From positions 57,436 through 121,435 of the forward strand of contig NZ_BJNO01000019.1 in the NCBI RefSeq assembly GCF_006539725.1: a DNA stretch of 64,000 nucleotides, read 5' to 3'. Below are positions 34,484-44,509 of the stretch, piece after piece. Within the stretch, counting starts at the first letter, position 1; the number at the start of each line of letters is the position of its first letter. The notes under the pieces are model-generated. The model did no database searches and was not told the origin of the DNA. It saw only the letters and a program-made list of their open reading frames with translations. Source of the DNA: Klebsiella terrigena. GTDB lineage: Bacteria > Pseudomonadota > Gammaproteobacteria > Enterobacterales > Enterobacteriaceae. The position numbers and the translations under genes were made by a program.

Positions 34484-37444
34484 TTATATACTGCTTAACA
34501 CATCATTTATGTTTGTAGAGCGCATATATCTCGCAGGATTACTCATCTGATCTTTGAGTGAGATAAAATGAGCATTACCACAAGTAATTTTCGCATCTTC
34601 TTCATTACCAAGACCAATGTGTTTACTTTTTGTTTCTACAACAAAGTAAATATGTTCTTCACCATTGTCTTCAATAACTAAGGCCCAGTCAGGATTGTAA
34701 GTTCCCAGTGGAGTCGGAATTTTAAACCAACCGGGAAGCTTCACATAAAGCTTAACTTCATCCTGTTCTTCGAGTTCCTGAGCGAAACGGCTTTCGACTT
34801 CAGAATCTTTAGGAACGTATTCGTAAACTGACTTAGACGAGGTTTCAAAAAGATTACGGGCATATCCTGTTAGCTCTTTATCCATAAAGAGACTTTGCGC
34901 ATACACCTCTCCTTTTAGTGGATAATATTTAATACCATCAACAATTGACAAGCGTTTGCAGTAGTTGATTCGGCCTATAGCTTCACTGATAAACTGCTGT
35001 GGATTTTTAGCAAAATCAGCGAGTCTTCCACTCTCTTTCAGGATGGTGCTTAAACTGCGTCTTGTCAGTCCGGTTTTTTCCTGTAGAACACCAAGAATAT
35101 CTGGCAATGGCTGCTCTGCAACATCAATTACAGTGCTTGTTGTCCCATTAGACAGAGCTTTAACATCAAGGCCAGATTGACTTTGTTTGATTGTTGCTTT
35201 GCTGAAACTGACCATTGCTTTTGCTACAGGCTGCATTTCAGAAAGTGATTTCGTACAGGATTTAATCAATTCTTCTTCATCAAATGCTAGTCGGTACAGC
35301 GTTTTTTGACAAATGCGCTGCCATAACGCTTCGAATTCCGGGCTGTTTAAGACTTCTTTCCGGTATTTGATTGTTTTACGCTCATCAGCATTGTTTATAT
35401 TGAGTCGCCCTGCTGATTTACGCAGGATAGTTTCAATTTGTTCCTGTAGTGAGGCATACTTCTCACTAACAACAAAAGTGTCTTCGAATAACACGTTTTT
35501 CAGGGCTTTTGTGATTTTCCCCGATTTTTCCAGATATCCTTCGGTCTGTAGTTCAGCCCAAATCTCATGTGAACCGGCAATACCCACAGCTTGTGAGGAA
35601 TCAGAGAAGATCAGATGGGCAAACGCATCTTTTTCGATGATACCAAAACGGATGCCTGTTTCGTTCTCAATTTCGCTCTGTAGTCGTTCGGCATAGGCTT
35701 CATAATTTTCACTGGCAACGACAGTCAGAATGTTAATGCTGTCATCACGAACACGTTCACCCTCTTGGTTAACACACAGGCGAAGACCACGCCCTAATGT
35801 TTGACGACGTTCTCGTTCACTTCCCATCTCTCGAAGGCTACAGATCTGGAATACATTGGGGTTATCCCAGCCTTCTTTCAAAGCAGAGTGTGAAAAAATA
35901 AACCTCACCGGATTCGAGAAACTCAAAAGCTTCTCTTTATTTTTCATGATGAGGTTATAACCGCGTTCCGCATTTTCGCGGCCTGCATTATTGCTTTCGG
36001 TTGTTTCAGCCCATCCACCTTTTTTATCAATGGAAAAATAACCATCATGAACGTCTTTAGCATGTTCTGGATGAGAAGGGAGCAAATCTTTATATGCGGG
36101 GCTTTTGATCGCTTTTAGATATTCTTCTTCAAAGATACGAGCATATTCACCCGGTTCACGAAGTCCTTCTTCATTAGTCTGGCGATAGAAATCAACCTTA
36201 TCAATGAAGAACAGGGTGAGAACCTTGATTTGCTGGGAATTCAGGCGAAGTTCTTTATCAAGATGTTCACGAATTGTACGCCTAATCATATGACGCTGGA
36301 TGAGCATCGGGTCAATATCACCCACGACATCACCCACTTGCATATAGTAGGTATTAGAAGGCGTCTCCAGTGTCAGATAGCCTTCTTTGCCCGTGCGGAT
36401 CTCACTTATCCTGTATCCCTGATAAATATCACGCCCCGTTTCGTCATCAAGTGTCATACCGTCATGCACGGTAATTTCAGAACGATTTACGCCCCCTTTT
36501 TTATCGGCTATATCAACAATAACAGTCGCGCTAATGCTATTCTTCTTACTGTTAATACTGACCAGTTTTACATAGGGGCTATTGCTTGCATTTTGGACTT
36601 CAAGCCCGGCAACTTCGATTTGTTTCACCAGTTTCTGATTGTAAGCATCAATGGCATCGAGGCGATACACCATATGATGTTTATGCACATGTGTCGCTGA
36701 ATAGCGTAAGGTAAACATTGGGTGCATAGCATCAAGTGCGGTTTTACCTGCACCATTTAAGCCACCATCAACACTTTGCGGTTCATCGACAATAATAATT
36801 GGACGCGTAGCACGTATCAGATCAATTGGCTTATCCAGATCGTCAACGGTTGTTTTTTCACTGGACTGATAGAGCTTATTAACGTCTTTTTTGTTAATCG
36901 CACCAACTGTCATTACCATGATCTGCATAACAGAGCTGGTTGCAAAATTTCGCACATCCGCAGGTTTTGACGAGTCATACAGATAGTATTGGTATGGAAC
37001 TCCCGCATAAAGGCTTTTGAAATGTTCTTCAGTAATTTGTAGTGTTTTATAAACGCCTTCCTTGATGGCAACGGAAGGAACTACGATGATAAATTTGCTC
37101 ATGCCATAGCGTTTATTCAACTCAAGCATGGTGCGAAGATAAACATACGTTTTACCTGTCCCTGTTTCCATCTCGACAGTAAAATCATGGCTGTCGAGCA
37201 TAGGTGAGGGAGGAAGCTGATTTTTCAACTGAACATTGTTTAAGTTTTTTAGCAGAACATCATCTTCGGGTATTTGTGGATTTACAGGCATTGAACCTGT
37301 TGCGCCTTCAAATGAGAGAGCACCCTGAGCTGGGGCCAGCACAGTCATTTCGCTCTCCCACTTCTCCTGTCCCACAAACAAATCACAGACCGAAGTTATG
37401 GCGTTTTGCTGATAGGTAAGGTCAGATTCAAAATGTAGTTTCAT
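34484..37444 (-). CDS. Type III restriction enzyme, Res subunit
   Basis: A 986-residue SF2 helicase-nuclease. Walker A is METGTGKTY (92-100), the DEAD-box variant is VDEPQSVDGG near 220, and motif VI is TLGRGLRLCVNQEGER. The C-terminal PD-(D/E)xK nuclease reads YNPDWALVIEDN, then YFVVETKS. With Mod it cuts DNA 25-27 bp from unmethylated sites after ATP-driven communication between two head-to-head sites. It lies 9 bp downstream of mod and is co-transcribed with it. All motifs are intact, so it is probably active. Confidence 0.93.
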   Translation of the reverse strand: MKLHFESDLTYQQNAITSVCDLFVGQEKWESEMTVLAPAQGALSFEGATGSMPVNPQIPEDDVLLKNLNNVQLKNQLPPSPMLDSHDFTVEMETGTGKTYVYLRTMLELNKRYGMSKFIIVVPSVAIKEGVYKTLQITEEHFKSLYAGVPYQYYLYDSSKPADVRNFATSSVMQIMVMTVGAINKKDVNKLYQSSEKTTVDDLDKPIDLIRATRPIIIVDEPQSVDGGLNGAGKTALDAMHPMFTLRYSATHVHKHHMVYRLDAIDAYNQKLVKQIEVAGLEVQNASNSPYVKLVSINSKKNSISATVIVDIADKKGGVNRSEITVHDGMTLDDETGRDIYQGYRISEIRTGKEGYLTLETPSNTYYMQVGDVVGDIDPMLIQRHMIRRTIREHLDKELRLNSQQIKVLTLFFIDKVDFYRQTNEEGLREPGEYARIFEEEYLKAIKSPAYKDLLPSHPEHAKDVHDGYFSIDKKGGWAETTESNNAGRENAERGYNLIMKNKEKLLSFSNPVRFIFSHSALKEGWDNPNVFQICSLREMGSERERRQTLGRGLRLCVNQEGERVRDDSINILTVVASENYEAYAERLQSEIENETGIRFGIIEKDAFAHLIFSDSSQAVGIAGSHEIWAELQTEGYLEKSGKITKALKNVLFEDTFVVSEKYASLQEQIETILRKSAGRLNINNADERKTIKYRKEVLNSPEFEALWQRICQKTLYRLAFDEEELIKSCTKSLSEMQPVAKAMVSFSKATIKQSQSGLDVKALSNGTTSTVIDVAEQPLPDILGVLQEKTGLTRRSLSTILKESGRLADFAKNPQQFISEAIGRINYCKRLSIVDGIKYYPLKGEVYAQSLFMDKELTGYARNLFETSSKSVYEYVPKDSEVESRFAQELEEQDEVKLYVKLPGWFKIPTPLGTYNPDWALVIEDNGEEHIYFVVETKSKHIGLGNEEDAKITCGNAHFISLKDQMSNPARYMRSTNINDVLSSI

Positions 37445-37453
37445 CTCAATACC

Positions 37454-39430
37454 TTACAGGCTGTGTATGTTAGTCAGACCGTGTTGTTCCAGAATGGCGC
37501 AAAGATTTGTTTTAGCAACGTTATTTTCAAATGCGTCATCAAGGAAATAGCAGACCGTATCTTTGCCAGCTTTTAAACTCTTATGCCAGTCAATGATCCC
37601 CTTAGTCAGTCCTTCAACTGAAGAGGCTGGGATTTGACTGGTAAAGCAGGTAAACAATTTGCCACCGTCAACACAAGAAACGGTTAATCCATCAAACTGG
37701 CGAACTTCAACGTTAACACTCAGATCAATGCCACGCTTAAGCATTAATTCAGCAAGTAGGTCTTCTTCACTACGGCCTTCAATAATTGGGCTTATATAGG
37801 CATCAAGTTGTTGTGAAAGGCTTTCCGCTGTTGCTTCCCACGGGCGAATATTGGATGTGTCAAGTTTAAATACACGGAACCCAGTATCACCATTCCAGTC
37901 AGGATTATCTTCACGAACCTTTTTACCTGCACGGCGTAGGCGCTCTTTTGTGATTTCTGATATTTTTAAAGACATTCCATGTTTCTTCAAAAAAGCTGCT
38001 GCAATGGCTTTTTCCTTAGTATTTTCGTCAACTAATTCTGGTAGTTGCGCAATGACAAATTTGATTTTTCTATTCTTAATTGCATTGGCTGTGAAAACAG
38101 CGTGACCAAAAGTTCCTGAACCGCCAAAAAAATCAAGTGCTATGCATTTCTCATTAGGGTAAGTAGCTATTTCTATTATGCGAAGAAGAGTGCCTAAAGG
38201 TTTTGGTCTAGAAAAAACTTCTTTGTCAAATCCAATTTCAATAAATTGTTCACTTCCTCTTTCACTATTTACGTCTTTATGTGTCCATGAGGAGGTGGCT
38301 TTTACAGCATCCCTTTTGGATAGATAGTCTTTCTCCATGATGCCCCACATTTTTTTAGTAGGCATAAATTTAGCGTATACACTCTCAATTTTTGATTTTG
38401 CTGTATCAAATCCCCATCTCCATCGGCCATCCGTACCATCATCTCGAATAGGTTTTATTTCGATAAGACCATCATTTTGTTGATCTTTAGAGACAGATAG
38501 TTTGTTTTTTACTTCATCATAGTAGAAATAATAAAACATATCAGGGCGATCTTCCCTTCGGTCGGCATCACCTGTTTTACGTAAATCCATATCACGAAAG
38601 ACTTCACCTGCTTCATCAATCTTATTATATCTTTTTAGGATTTTATCATCAGGTTCAAACCCATAGGTTTTAGCATGGGTTATATTTTTTGTCATTACAA
38701 GTATATATTCATGAGCAGTTGCTATGAATTTATCATCAGAGCGACCTTTAGGATTGTTTGTATTAGCTATAAGAGATATGAAATTCTCTTCTCCAAATAT
38801 CTCAAAGCATAAACTACATAAGTTATGGACTTCATGTTCGTCGATTGAAATGAAAATAAAGCCAGAGTCAGAAAGTAAATTTCTGGCTAGTTTTATACGT
38901 GGATACATCATATTCAACCAGTCGGTATGATAACGACCGCTGGTTTCTGTATTTGTGCTTAAACGTGTTCCATCTTCTGTTTGTCCTGTAAGTTCGAGAT
39001 AATTTTTCATATTATCTTGGAAGTTATCAGGATAAACAAAGTCTTTTCCGGTGTTATACGGTGGGTCGATATAAATAAGCTTTACTTTTCCAGCATAGCT
39101 TTTTTGAAGGAGTTTTAACACCTCAAGGTTATCGCCCTCAATCATAAGATTTTCGGTGTTATTCCAATCAACACTTTCATCTTTACATGGGCGTAAGGTG
39201 CCGCGAGAAGGGGTGAGAGCAAGCTGGCGAGCCTGACGTTTACCATGCCAGTTCAGACCATAGCGCTCTTCTTTTTCGTCTACATTTTCACCCAAAAGCT
39301 GTTTTAAAACGTCAAAATCAATGCCGTTTTCATTAAAGGCTTCAGGAAACAAAGAGTTAAGTTTGCTGATATTATCTTCAGTGATATTCATTGATTGTAG
39401 TTCTGTCATATCAGAAGTTATTTTTTTCAT
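37454..39430 (-). CDS. Type III DNA adenine methyltransferase, Mod subunit
   Basis: A 658-residue N6-adenine methyltransferase of the beta class. The catalytic motif is DPPYNTGKDF (DPPY at 122-125) and the AdoMet motif FFGGSGTFGHAVF follows in the second half, the order typical of Mod proteins (about 650 residues in EcoP1-like systems). The middle segment carries the target-recognition region and sets the site, which cannot be deduced. Mod protects the host and gives Res its specificity. No simple-sequence repeat suggesting phase variation was seen. Confidence 0.93.
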   Translation of the reverse strand: MKKITSDMTELQSMNITEDNISKLNSLFPEAFNENGIDFDVLKQLLGENVDEKEERYGLNWHGKRQARQLALTPSRGTLRPCKDESVDWNNTENLMIEGDNLEVLKLLQKSYAGKVKLIYIDPPYNTGKDFVYPDNFQDNMKNYLELTGQTEDGTRLSTNTETSGRYHTDWLNMMYPRIKLARNLLSDSGFIFISIDEHEVHNLCSLCFEIFGEENFISLIANTNNPKGRSDDKFIATAHEYILVMTKNITHAKTYGFEPDDKILKRYNKIDEAGEVFRDMDLRKTGDADRREDRPDMFYYFYYDEVKNKLSVSKDQQNDGLIEIKPIRDDGTDGRWRWGFDTAKSKIESVYAKFMPTKKMWGIMEKDYLSKRDAVKATSSWTHKDVNSERGSEQFIEIGFDKEVFSRPKPLGTLLRIIEIATYPNEKCIALDFFGGSGTFGHAVFTANAIKNRKIKFVIAQLPELVDENTKEKAIAAAFLKKHGMSLKISEITKERLRRAGKKVREDNPDWNGDTGFRVFKLDTSNIRPWEATAESLSQQLDAYISPIIEGRSEEDLLAELMLKRGIDLSVNVEVRQFDGLTVSCVDGGKLFTCFTSQIPASSVEGLTKGIIDWHKSLKAGKDTVCYFLDDAFENNVAKTNLCAILEQHGLTNIHSL

Positions 39431-39581
39431 AAAAAGTATCCATCATGAGGTCACGGGAAAGCAGTGTCCGAAATTGGTAAGCATTTTACGGTATGAAGTG
39501 ATAGCCATCAACCAGTGATGGCTATCCAAACACATTCAAAACAAAGGGTTACATGCACTCATGTGATTTGTTATCAAGCGG

Positions 39582-40880
39582 TTAGGCTTGGTTTTCTAAC
39601 CCAAAACGAGCATCTGTGGCAAATTCAAACGGCCTTACCATACCGTTTCTGCTTGCATCAAGGTAGTCAGCCCACCATTGGAGCATCAGGCGACGCTGCT
39701 CAAGATGTTTTGCCTTGTGGGTATAAGCAGCACGGACGCTGTTGCTTTCCTTATGGCTCATTTGAAGCTCTACAGCGTCTTCTGACCATAGCCCGGACTC
39801 AATTAAGGCACTACAGGCCAGAGTGCGGAAACCGTGTCCACAGATGTCCTGCTTCGTGTTATATCCCATATTACGCAGGGCTTTGTTGATGGTGTTTTCA
39901 CTCATGGGTTTAAACGAGTCATAACAGCCAGTGAAGATTAATCCATCATCATGGTCTTCTTCATAAGTCAGTTGTCGGATCTCTTTTAGTATCCTCATAG
40001 CTTGCTTGCAAAGGGGAACGAAGTGCTTACGCTTCATTTTGGCACCACGAGTCGAATGTTTGACGTTTTCAATTGCTTCTCGCTGTTCGGGTATCACCCA
40101 TAACTTACTTTTGAAATCAATTTCAGACCAGCGAGCGAAACGAAGCTCACTGGAACGAATGAAAATCATCAGATTGAGCTGTATTGCCAGTATGGTTAAC
40201 CTGCGGCCTTTGTATTCGGCAATTTTGTTAAGTAGCTGGGGTATTTCTTCCAGCTCAAGTGCAGGGCGGTGTTCAGTTTGTGGTTTCTGAACTGCCCCTT
40301 CCATATCATAGGCTGGGTTATGGCGTATCAGCTTTTGCTGGACGGCATGACGCAGGATTGCCGTAATGTATTGTTGAATGCGCATGGCAACTTCAAGATA
40401 ACCAAGAGCCTCAACTTTTTTCACCGGAACCAGCAGATCACCCGTATCCAGTTCGGCAACATCTTTGTCACCGATTACCGGGAAGACATAAGTTTCAAGG
40501 CGCTTCCGTACGGCATCACCATAATCATCAGACCATTTTGTTTTCGTGGAGAACCACGCTTTGGCTACTGTTCTGAAGGAGCGTGTATTATCACGTTTGG
40601 CTTTAAGCTCTTTAACCTCTGCCTGTTTCTTTGCATTAGGGTCAATACCTTGAGCCAGAAGCCTTCTGGCCTCGTCACGGCGTTGTCTTGCGTCAGAAAG
40701 AGAAACTGCAGGGTAAACACCAATAGAGAAGAGTTTTTGTTTCCCTTCGAAGCGGTAAGCCATTTGCCAGTATTTCGAACCTTTAGGGGTAACACGAAGG
40801 AACATACCAAAGCCATCAGTAAGCTTGTATTCCTTCTCAAGGGGTTTTGCATTTTTTGCTTTAATATCAGTCAGTGACAT
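39582..40880 (-). CDS. P4-type tyrosine integrase of the 24-kb element
   Basis: A 432-residue integrase with an N-terminal DUF4102-type domain (MSLTDIKAKNAKPLEKEYKL onward). The catalytic parts are RSSELRFARWSEID (Arg), HGFRTLACSAL (HxxR) and SVRAAYTHKAKHL (Tyr). The start lies 181 bp from the 3' end of tRNA-Asn, the standard orientation. With the att copies at 17010 and 41061 it accounts for the element. It is homologous to, but clearly different from, the integrase at 15580-16848, so the two segments arrived separately at the same tRNA. Confidence 0.95.
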   Translation of the reverse strand: MSLTDIKAKNAKPLEKEYKLTDGFGMFLRVTPKGSKYWQMAYRFEGKQKLFSIGVYPAVSLSDARQRRDEARRLLAQGIDPNAKKQAEVKELKAKRDNTRSFRTVAKAWFSTKTKWSDDYGDAVRKRLETYVFPVIGDKDVAELDTGDLLVPVKKVEALGYLEVAMRIQQYITAILRHAVQQKLIRHNPAYDMEGAVQKPQTEHRPALELEEIPQLLNKIAEYKGRRLTILAIQLNLMIFIRSSELRFARWSEIDFKSKLWVIPEQREAIENVKHSTRGAKMKRKHFVPLCKQAMRILKEIRQLTYEEDHDDGLIFTGCYDSFKPMSENTINKALRNMGYNTKQDICGHGFRTLACSALIESGLWSEDAVELQMSHKESNSVRAAYTHKAKHLEQRRLMLQWWADYLDASRNGMVRPFEFATDARFGLENQA

Positions 40881-41023
40881 GAAAACATCCCCTCGTTTGT
40901 TGGTAAAAGGGAAATCGAACCAGCATTACCAACATTTTTACCATCAAAATGATATGGCTTCGAGTGGTTTTTAGTGAACGAGGGTGAACGACTGAGAGGG
41001 GATAACCAATTGATAGAAATGCA

Positions 41024-41053
41024 GAAAGCAGACGTTAGTGAACGTCTGCTTTC
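41024..41053. terminator. Strong hairpin between the integrase and tRNA-Asn
   Basis: GAAAGCAGACGTT-AGTG-AACGTCTGCTTTC is a perfect 13-bp stem lying just inside the element end and downstream of the tRNA. It could end tRNA transcripts or be an integrase/excisionase site. No long T-run follows. Confidence 0.45.
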
Positions 41054-41060
41054 TTGAAAA

Positions 41061-41084
41061 TGGCTCCTCTGACTGGACTCGAAC
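41061..41084. repeat. Attachment-site copy inside the intact tRNA-Asn
   Basis: Identical in 24 of 24 bases to 17010-17033. Integration here rebuilds the full tRNA at this end, leaving the bare 24 bases at the distal junction. Distance between the copies: 24,051 bp. Confidence 0.88.
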
Positions 41085-41136
41085 CAGTGACATACGGATT
41101 AACAGTCCGCCGTTCTACCGACTGAACTACAGAGGA
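41061..41136 (-). tRNA. tRNA-Asn (GTT)
   Basis: A 76-base tRNA gene read on the minus strand from TCCTCTGTAGTTCAGTCGG to GGAGCCA. The anticodon loop CTGTTAATC gives anticodon GTT, with CCA encoded. It is the integration target: its 3' 24 bases are the att core repeated at 17010. In E. coli the matching locus is one of the asn tRNA genes next to mtfA. Confidence 0.96.
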
Positions 41137-41236
41137 ATCGTGTGAACGAGGCGCATACTACTGGCCCCGCATTTTTGTGTCAATACTAAATTTAACTAAC
41201 TGATTCAGATGGCTAAATTTAGCTCAACTCGTTGTT

Positions 41237-42034
41237 TTAGTGCACAGTGCGCGCGTCGTCCGCATCCTGGCGTTCATTATCACGTAATCTCTGCAGCGGG
41301 TCCTGGCGGTAAAACTGACAAAAACGCTGCCAAAGCGCTGGAAAACGCGGGGCGAACAGCTCGGGTGCGCTAAAGAAATATTCTGACAGAACGGCAAAAC
41401 ATTCCGCCGGGTCGGTCGCGGCGTAGGCATCAATACTGGCGGCGCTCTCGCCGACCAGGTCAATCTCATCCTGAATGTTGTTCATCGCCGCGTGGAGATC
41501 GTGTTCCCAGCCAGCAACCTCGCGTAAAGGTATTAGCGGCACGCCGCTGGCGCGATCGCCGTTGCGGGTATCAAGTTTATGAGCCACTTCGTGCACCACG
41601 AGGTTAAAACCCGATGCATCGAAGGAGTCCTGAATATCCAGCCAGTTAAGAATAATGGGCCCCTGCTGCCAGCTTTGTCCGGATTGCACGACCCGCTGGT
41701 TATGGACCAGGCCAATATCATCCTCCCACTCATCGTCGACGACGAACGGGGCAGGGTAGATAAGCACCTCGTGGAAACCGTCCAGCCATTCGATGCCGAG
41801 CTCGAGAACCGGCAGGCAAAATAGCATCGCGATGCGCGCGCTTTGCAGCGGAGTCAGCTCCAGCCCCTGCAGGGCAACCAGGCGTTTTTGCTGTAAAAAG
41901 CGCGCCGACATCTGCACAAGCTGCTGCTGCTCCTGTGCGGACAGGTTGGCTAAAACGGGGATGGCAAGCGCCTGCTCCCAGGGGATTTCCACACTGCCGG
42001 ACTCTTCGTTTGCTTTCCAGGGCCATTTAAACAT
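41237..42034 (-). CDS. mtfA: MtfA, Mlc titration factor and zinc peptidase
   Basis: A 265-residue protein, the same length as E. coli MtfA (YeeI), and nearly identical in the core ([20 protein letters not shown]). The zinc motif is [10 protein letters not shown] (HExxH) with a downstream glutamate in [14 protein letters not shown]. MtfA binds the glucose repressor Mlc in the cytoplasm and so affects ptsG expression; it also has aminopeptidase activity. The second of two ATGs is chosen to match the family start. First core gene next to the tRNA-Asn insertion site. Confidence 0.95.
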   Translation of the reverse strand: MFKWPWKANEESGSVEIPWEQALAIPVLANLSAQEQQQLVQMSARFLQQKRLVALQGLELTPLQSARIAMLFCLPVLELGIEWLDGFHEVLIYPAPFVVDDEWEDDIGLVHNQRVVQSGQSWQQGPIILNWLDIQDSFDASGFNLVVHEVAHKLDTRNGDRASGVPLIPLREVAGWEHDLHAAMNNIQDEIDLVGESAASIDAYAATDPAECFAVLSEYFFSAPELFAPRFPALWQRFCQFYRQDPLQRLRDNERQDADDARTVH

Positions 42035-42127
42035 CATATTGCTCGCAAAGTCGTCACTTGAACGTAATTAAAGAGACAGGAACTATTAAAATGCCAAAGA
42101 ACCTGGCATTATAGCAACCACTACAGC

Positions 42128-42217
42128 GGAGAGATGCCGGAGCGGCTGAACGGACTAGTCTCGAAAACTAGAGTAGGGGCAACTCTACCGGGGGTTCAAA
42201 TCCCCCTCTCTCCGCCA
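42128..42217 (+). tRNA. serU: tRNA-Ser (CGA)
   Basis: A 90-base gene with a long variable arm, from GGAGAGATGCCGG to the encoded CCA. The anticodon loop CTAGTCTCGAAAACTAG gives CGA. It sits beside mtfA, as serU does in E. coli. No island is inserted here in this window. Confidence 0.96.
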
Positions 42218-42512
42218 CTTCATCTTTCTATCTACCTGATTCAAAATCCTTTAATTAAATCCCTGCTGTTCAGAATACCGTTACCTGTGCCATCTGATGC
42301 CGGCGTTTGCTGGACGGAATTGAACGCTTATCAGATGCTCATAAGCTATCACTTAGCGATTGTTCAAGGTAGCAGTTTGCCAGTATCTCCTTCATTTTGT
42401 GAACTAAGTCGTGTGGCGCCCGCCAGGGCAGCACTCATTTAAAAATGTGCCACGACCGGCGATTGCGCATTAGGTTATCTCTGAATTTACTCTCGGTCGG
42501 CTGCCCACAAAA

Positions 42513-42532
42513 AAGCCCGCGCAAGGCGGGCT
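42513..42532 (-). terminator. Terminator of the porin gene
   Basis: AAGCCCGC and GCGGGCTT form an 8-bp stem, followed on the minus strand by a run of six T. It lies 19 bp past the porin stop. Apart from the tRNA and this hairpin, 42218-42550 holds nothing recognisable. Confidence 0.8.
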
Positions 42533-42550
42533 TAGGTGGGTGAAATCACA

Positions 42551-43615
42551 TCAGAACTGATAGATGATGCCGAGCGCGAACTGGTTGTCAGTCGCCGCGC
42601 CGGTGACAGCGCGATCTTTCTCGTCGAGAAGGTTGAACTTATAGGCGGTGTAGACGTTGAAGTTTTTGTTGAAATAGTACCAGGTACCCAGCTCAACGTA
42701 GTTCATGATCTCTGCATTGCCGCGCCCGTCGTTACCGAGATCCTGACCTTTCGCGTAGACGTAGCCCAGGGAAGGGCGCAGACCGAATTCGAGCTGGTAC
42801 TGAACGACGGCTTCAATGCTCTGCGTTTTATTGGCGATGAGGCTATTTTCCATCGGCAGCATATTGCGGGATTCGGCATACATCATGGCAGCATAGAGGC
42901 TATTGGCATCATATTTCGCCGCGATGCTCCAGACTTCAGCCGTTTCGCCTTTGCCGTCGGCGGCCTGTTCGTCAGTTCGGTCGGAATTACCGTAGGCGGC
43001 GGCAAAGCCAAATCCGTCGAGGCTGTACTCAACGGACGCGCTGTAGCCGTCGCCGTTGGCTTTCAGACGATTGCGGTTGGTATTTTTACCCTGGTACTGA
43101 AGAGCAAAGTTCAGCCCATCTGACAGGCCGAAAAAGTCAGTATTGCGGTAGGTGGCAACGCCGTTGGCGCGGCCGGTCATAAAGTTATCGGTATGCACCA
43201 GACCGTCGCCGCCCCACTCAACCAGCATATCCGTGTAGCCTGCGGCGTCGTATACCGCTCCGTAGTTGCGGCCATAATCAAATGAACCGTAGCTGGCATA
43301 TTTTAAGCCGGCAAAGGCCAGACGGGTCGCGCTGCCCTGGTCGCCCTCTGGTCTGTTAGCTTTCATATTATATTCAAACTGACCATAGCCGGTCAGCTCG
43401 CGGTTGATCTGCGTTTCACCCTTAACACCGAACCGCGCGTAGGAGGTATCTTCAGAGTTGCGGTTGCCTTCGTCGGTATCGGTCATAATATGTTCGCCGA
43501 CCATTTTGCCGTAGAAATCGACTTTATTACCGCTTTTATTATAGATTTCCGCTGCGCTCGCGGCCCCAGCCATTAATAAGGACGGCACCAGAATTGCCAG
43601 TACTTTTCTTTTCAT
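42551..43615 (-). CDS. OmpC/OmpF-family general porin (OmpS1-like)
   Basis: A 354-residue outer-membrane porin with signal peptide MKRKVLAILVPSLLMAGAASA. Mature AEIYNKSGNKVDFYGKMVGE is the classic first strand. It has 16-strand porin features such as YGQFEYNMKANRPEGDQGS (loop 2), the loop-3 acidic stretch and the terminal phenylalanine (LGIIYQF). It forms trimeric pores for small solutes. The position resembles that of the silent OmpS-type porins rather than the main ompC/ompF loci. The start at 43615 is set by the signal peptide. Which Klebsiella porin name applies was not determined. Confidence 0.88.
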   Translation of the reverse strand: MKRKVLAILVPSLLMAGAASAAEIYNKSGNKVDFYGKMVGEHIMTDTDEGNRNSEDTSYARFGVKGETQINRELTGYGQFEYNMKANRPEGDQGSATRLAFAGLKYASYGSFDYGRNYGAVYDAAGYTDMLVEWGGDGLVHTDNFMTGRANGVATYRNTDFFGLSDGLNFALQYQGKNTNRNRLKANGDGYSASVEYSLDGFGFAAAYGNSDRTDEQAADGKGETAEVWSIAAKYDANSLYAAMMYAESRNMLPMENSLIANKTQSIEAVVQYQLEFGLRPSLGYVYAKGQDLGNDGRGNAEIMNYVELGTWYYFNKNFNVYTAYKFNLLDEKDRAVTGAATDNQFALGIIYQF

Positions 43616-44185
43616 TATATATTCCCTTTTATTTATAATTAATGTGAATGTCAAAAAATCTTGCTTAATGCAAAATAAATACTATCTGCGAAGGTTCATT
43701 TTTATTTAAATTTAAAATGTAAGTAAATTATATTTAATATTACAAAATGTTTCTTATTGATTCTTTATATTAATAAATTATCGGTTGTCGGTAAGCTATA
43801 TTTCCTGGTTATTGTCTTTTATAACAACGTATTATTAGAGTGTGTGGGTGGATTCATGCTCGTGATAAAATTTCTAATGTTGATGTTTGGGCGTTACTGA
43901 TGTGTTCGGCCGATAAATATCGTTTCTGTGCGCAAAATAATTGCGCAAAGAGAGAATCGGTAACGGGGAAATATTAAATCGACGGTTAACGGGAATATCA
44001 GGGCAGGCGCGAGGGCCATATTATTTACCGGCAGCTGGTGAGAGGCGATGCGGGCGACTCCCATTGCTCGCTGAACCTCTCCCGGACGTTACGGATGCCT
44101 GATGGCAAACTTCACTGTATAATGTGACTAAAATCACATTTTGTTTCAGGTGACGTTTCGTTCCTGAGGAAAGGAGGGCAGTTAA
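43616..44185. other. Long porin upstream region without a gene
   Basis: About 570 bp, very AT-rich from 43630 to 43800, with no supported frame. It must hold the porin promoter and probably OmpR or H-NS sites, which I could not place. The part near 43980-44130 is GC-richer and contains the start region of the next gene. Confidence 0.4.
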
Positions 44186-44467
44186 ATGGAAGAGAAAGCG
44201 AAACGGAGTCCCGGGGGCAAGCTGGCGCTATGGGCTTTTTACGCCTTCTGCGGCTATTTCCTGTGGGCGATGGTGCGCTACTGGTGGGTTGTCGGGCATA
44301 TTCAGAGCGTCCCCGGAGCGGGTATTGACGGGGATCTGGGTTCAACGGCGGGCAAATGGCTGGGTGCGCTGCTGGGCTTTCTTGTCCTCGGCGTCGTCGG
44401 GTTACTCCTTGGGACAATCGCCTGGTATACGCGGCCTGATGCTGGTAGCTATGAACATCAGGATTAA
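44186..44467 (+). CDS. Small inner-membrane protein
   Basis: A 93-residue protein with two membrane segments: LALWAFYAFCGYFLWAMVRYW and GALLGFLVLGVVGLLLGTIAW. A short soluble glycine-rich loop separates them. AGGAAAGGAGG lies just upstream. It precedes yedJ by 42 bp on the same strand. I do not recognise the family; its GC content and codon use look like core chromosome. Confidence 0.65.
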   Translation: MEEKAKRSPGGKLALWAFYAFCGYFLWAMVRYWWVVGHIQSVPGAGIDGDLGSTAGKWLGALLGFLVLGVVGLLLGTIAWYTRPDAGSYEHQD

Positions 44468-44509
44468 AGTTGCTATGCTCGCAGCCTACCTTCTCTCAGA
44501 GGAAAGCGC

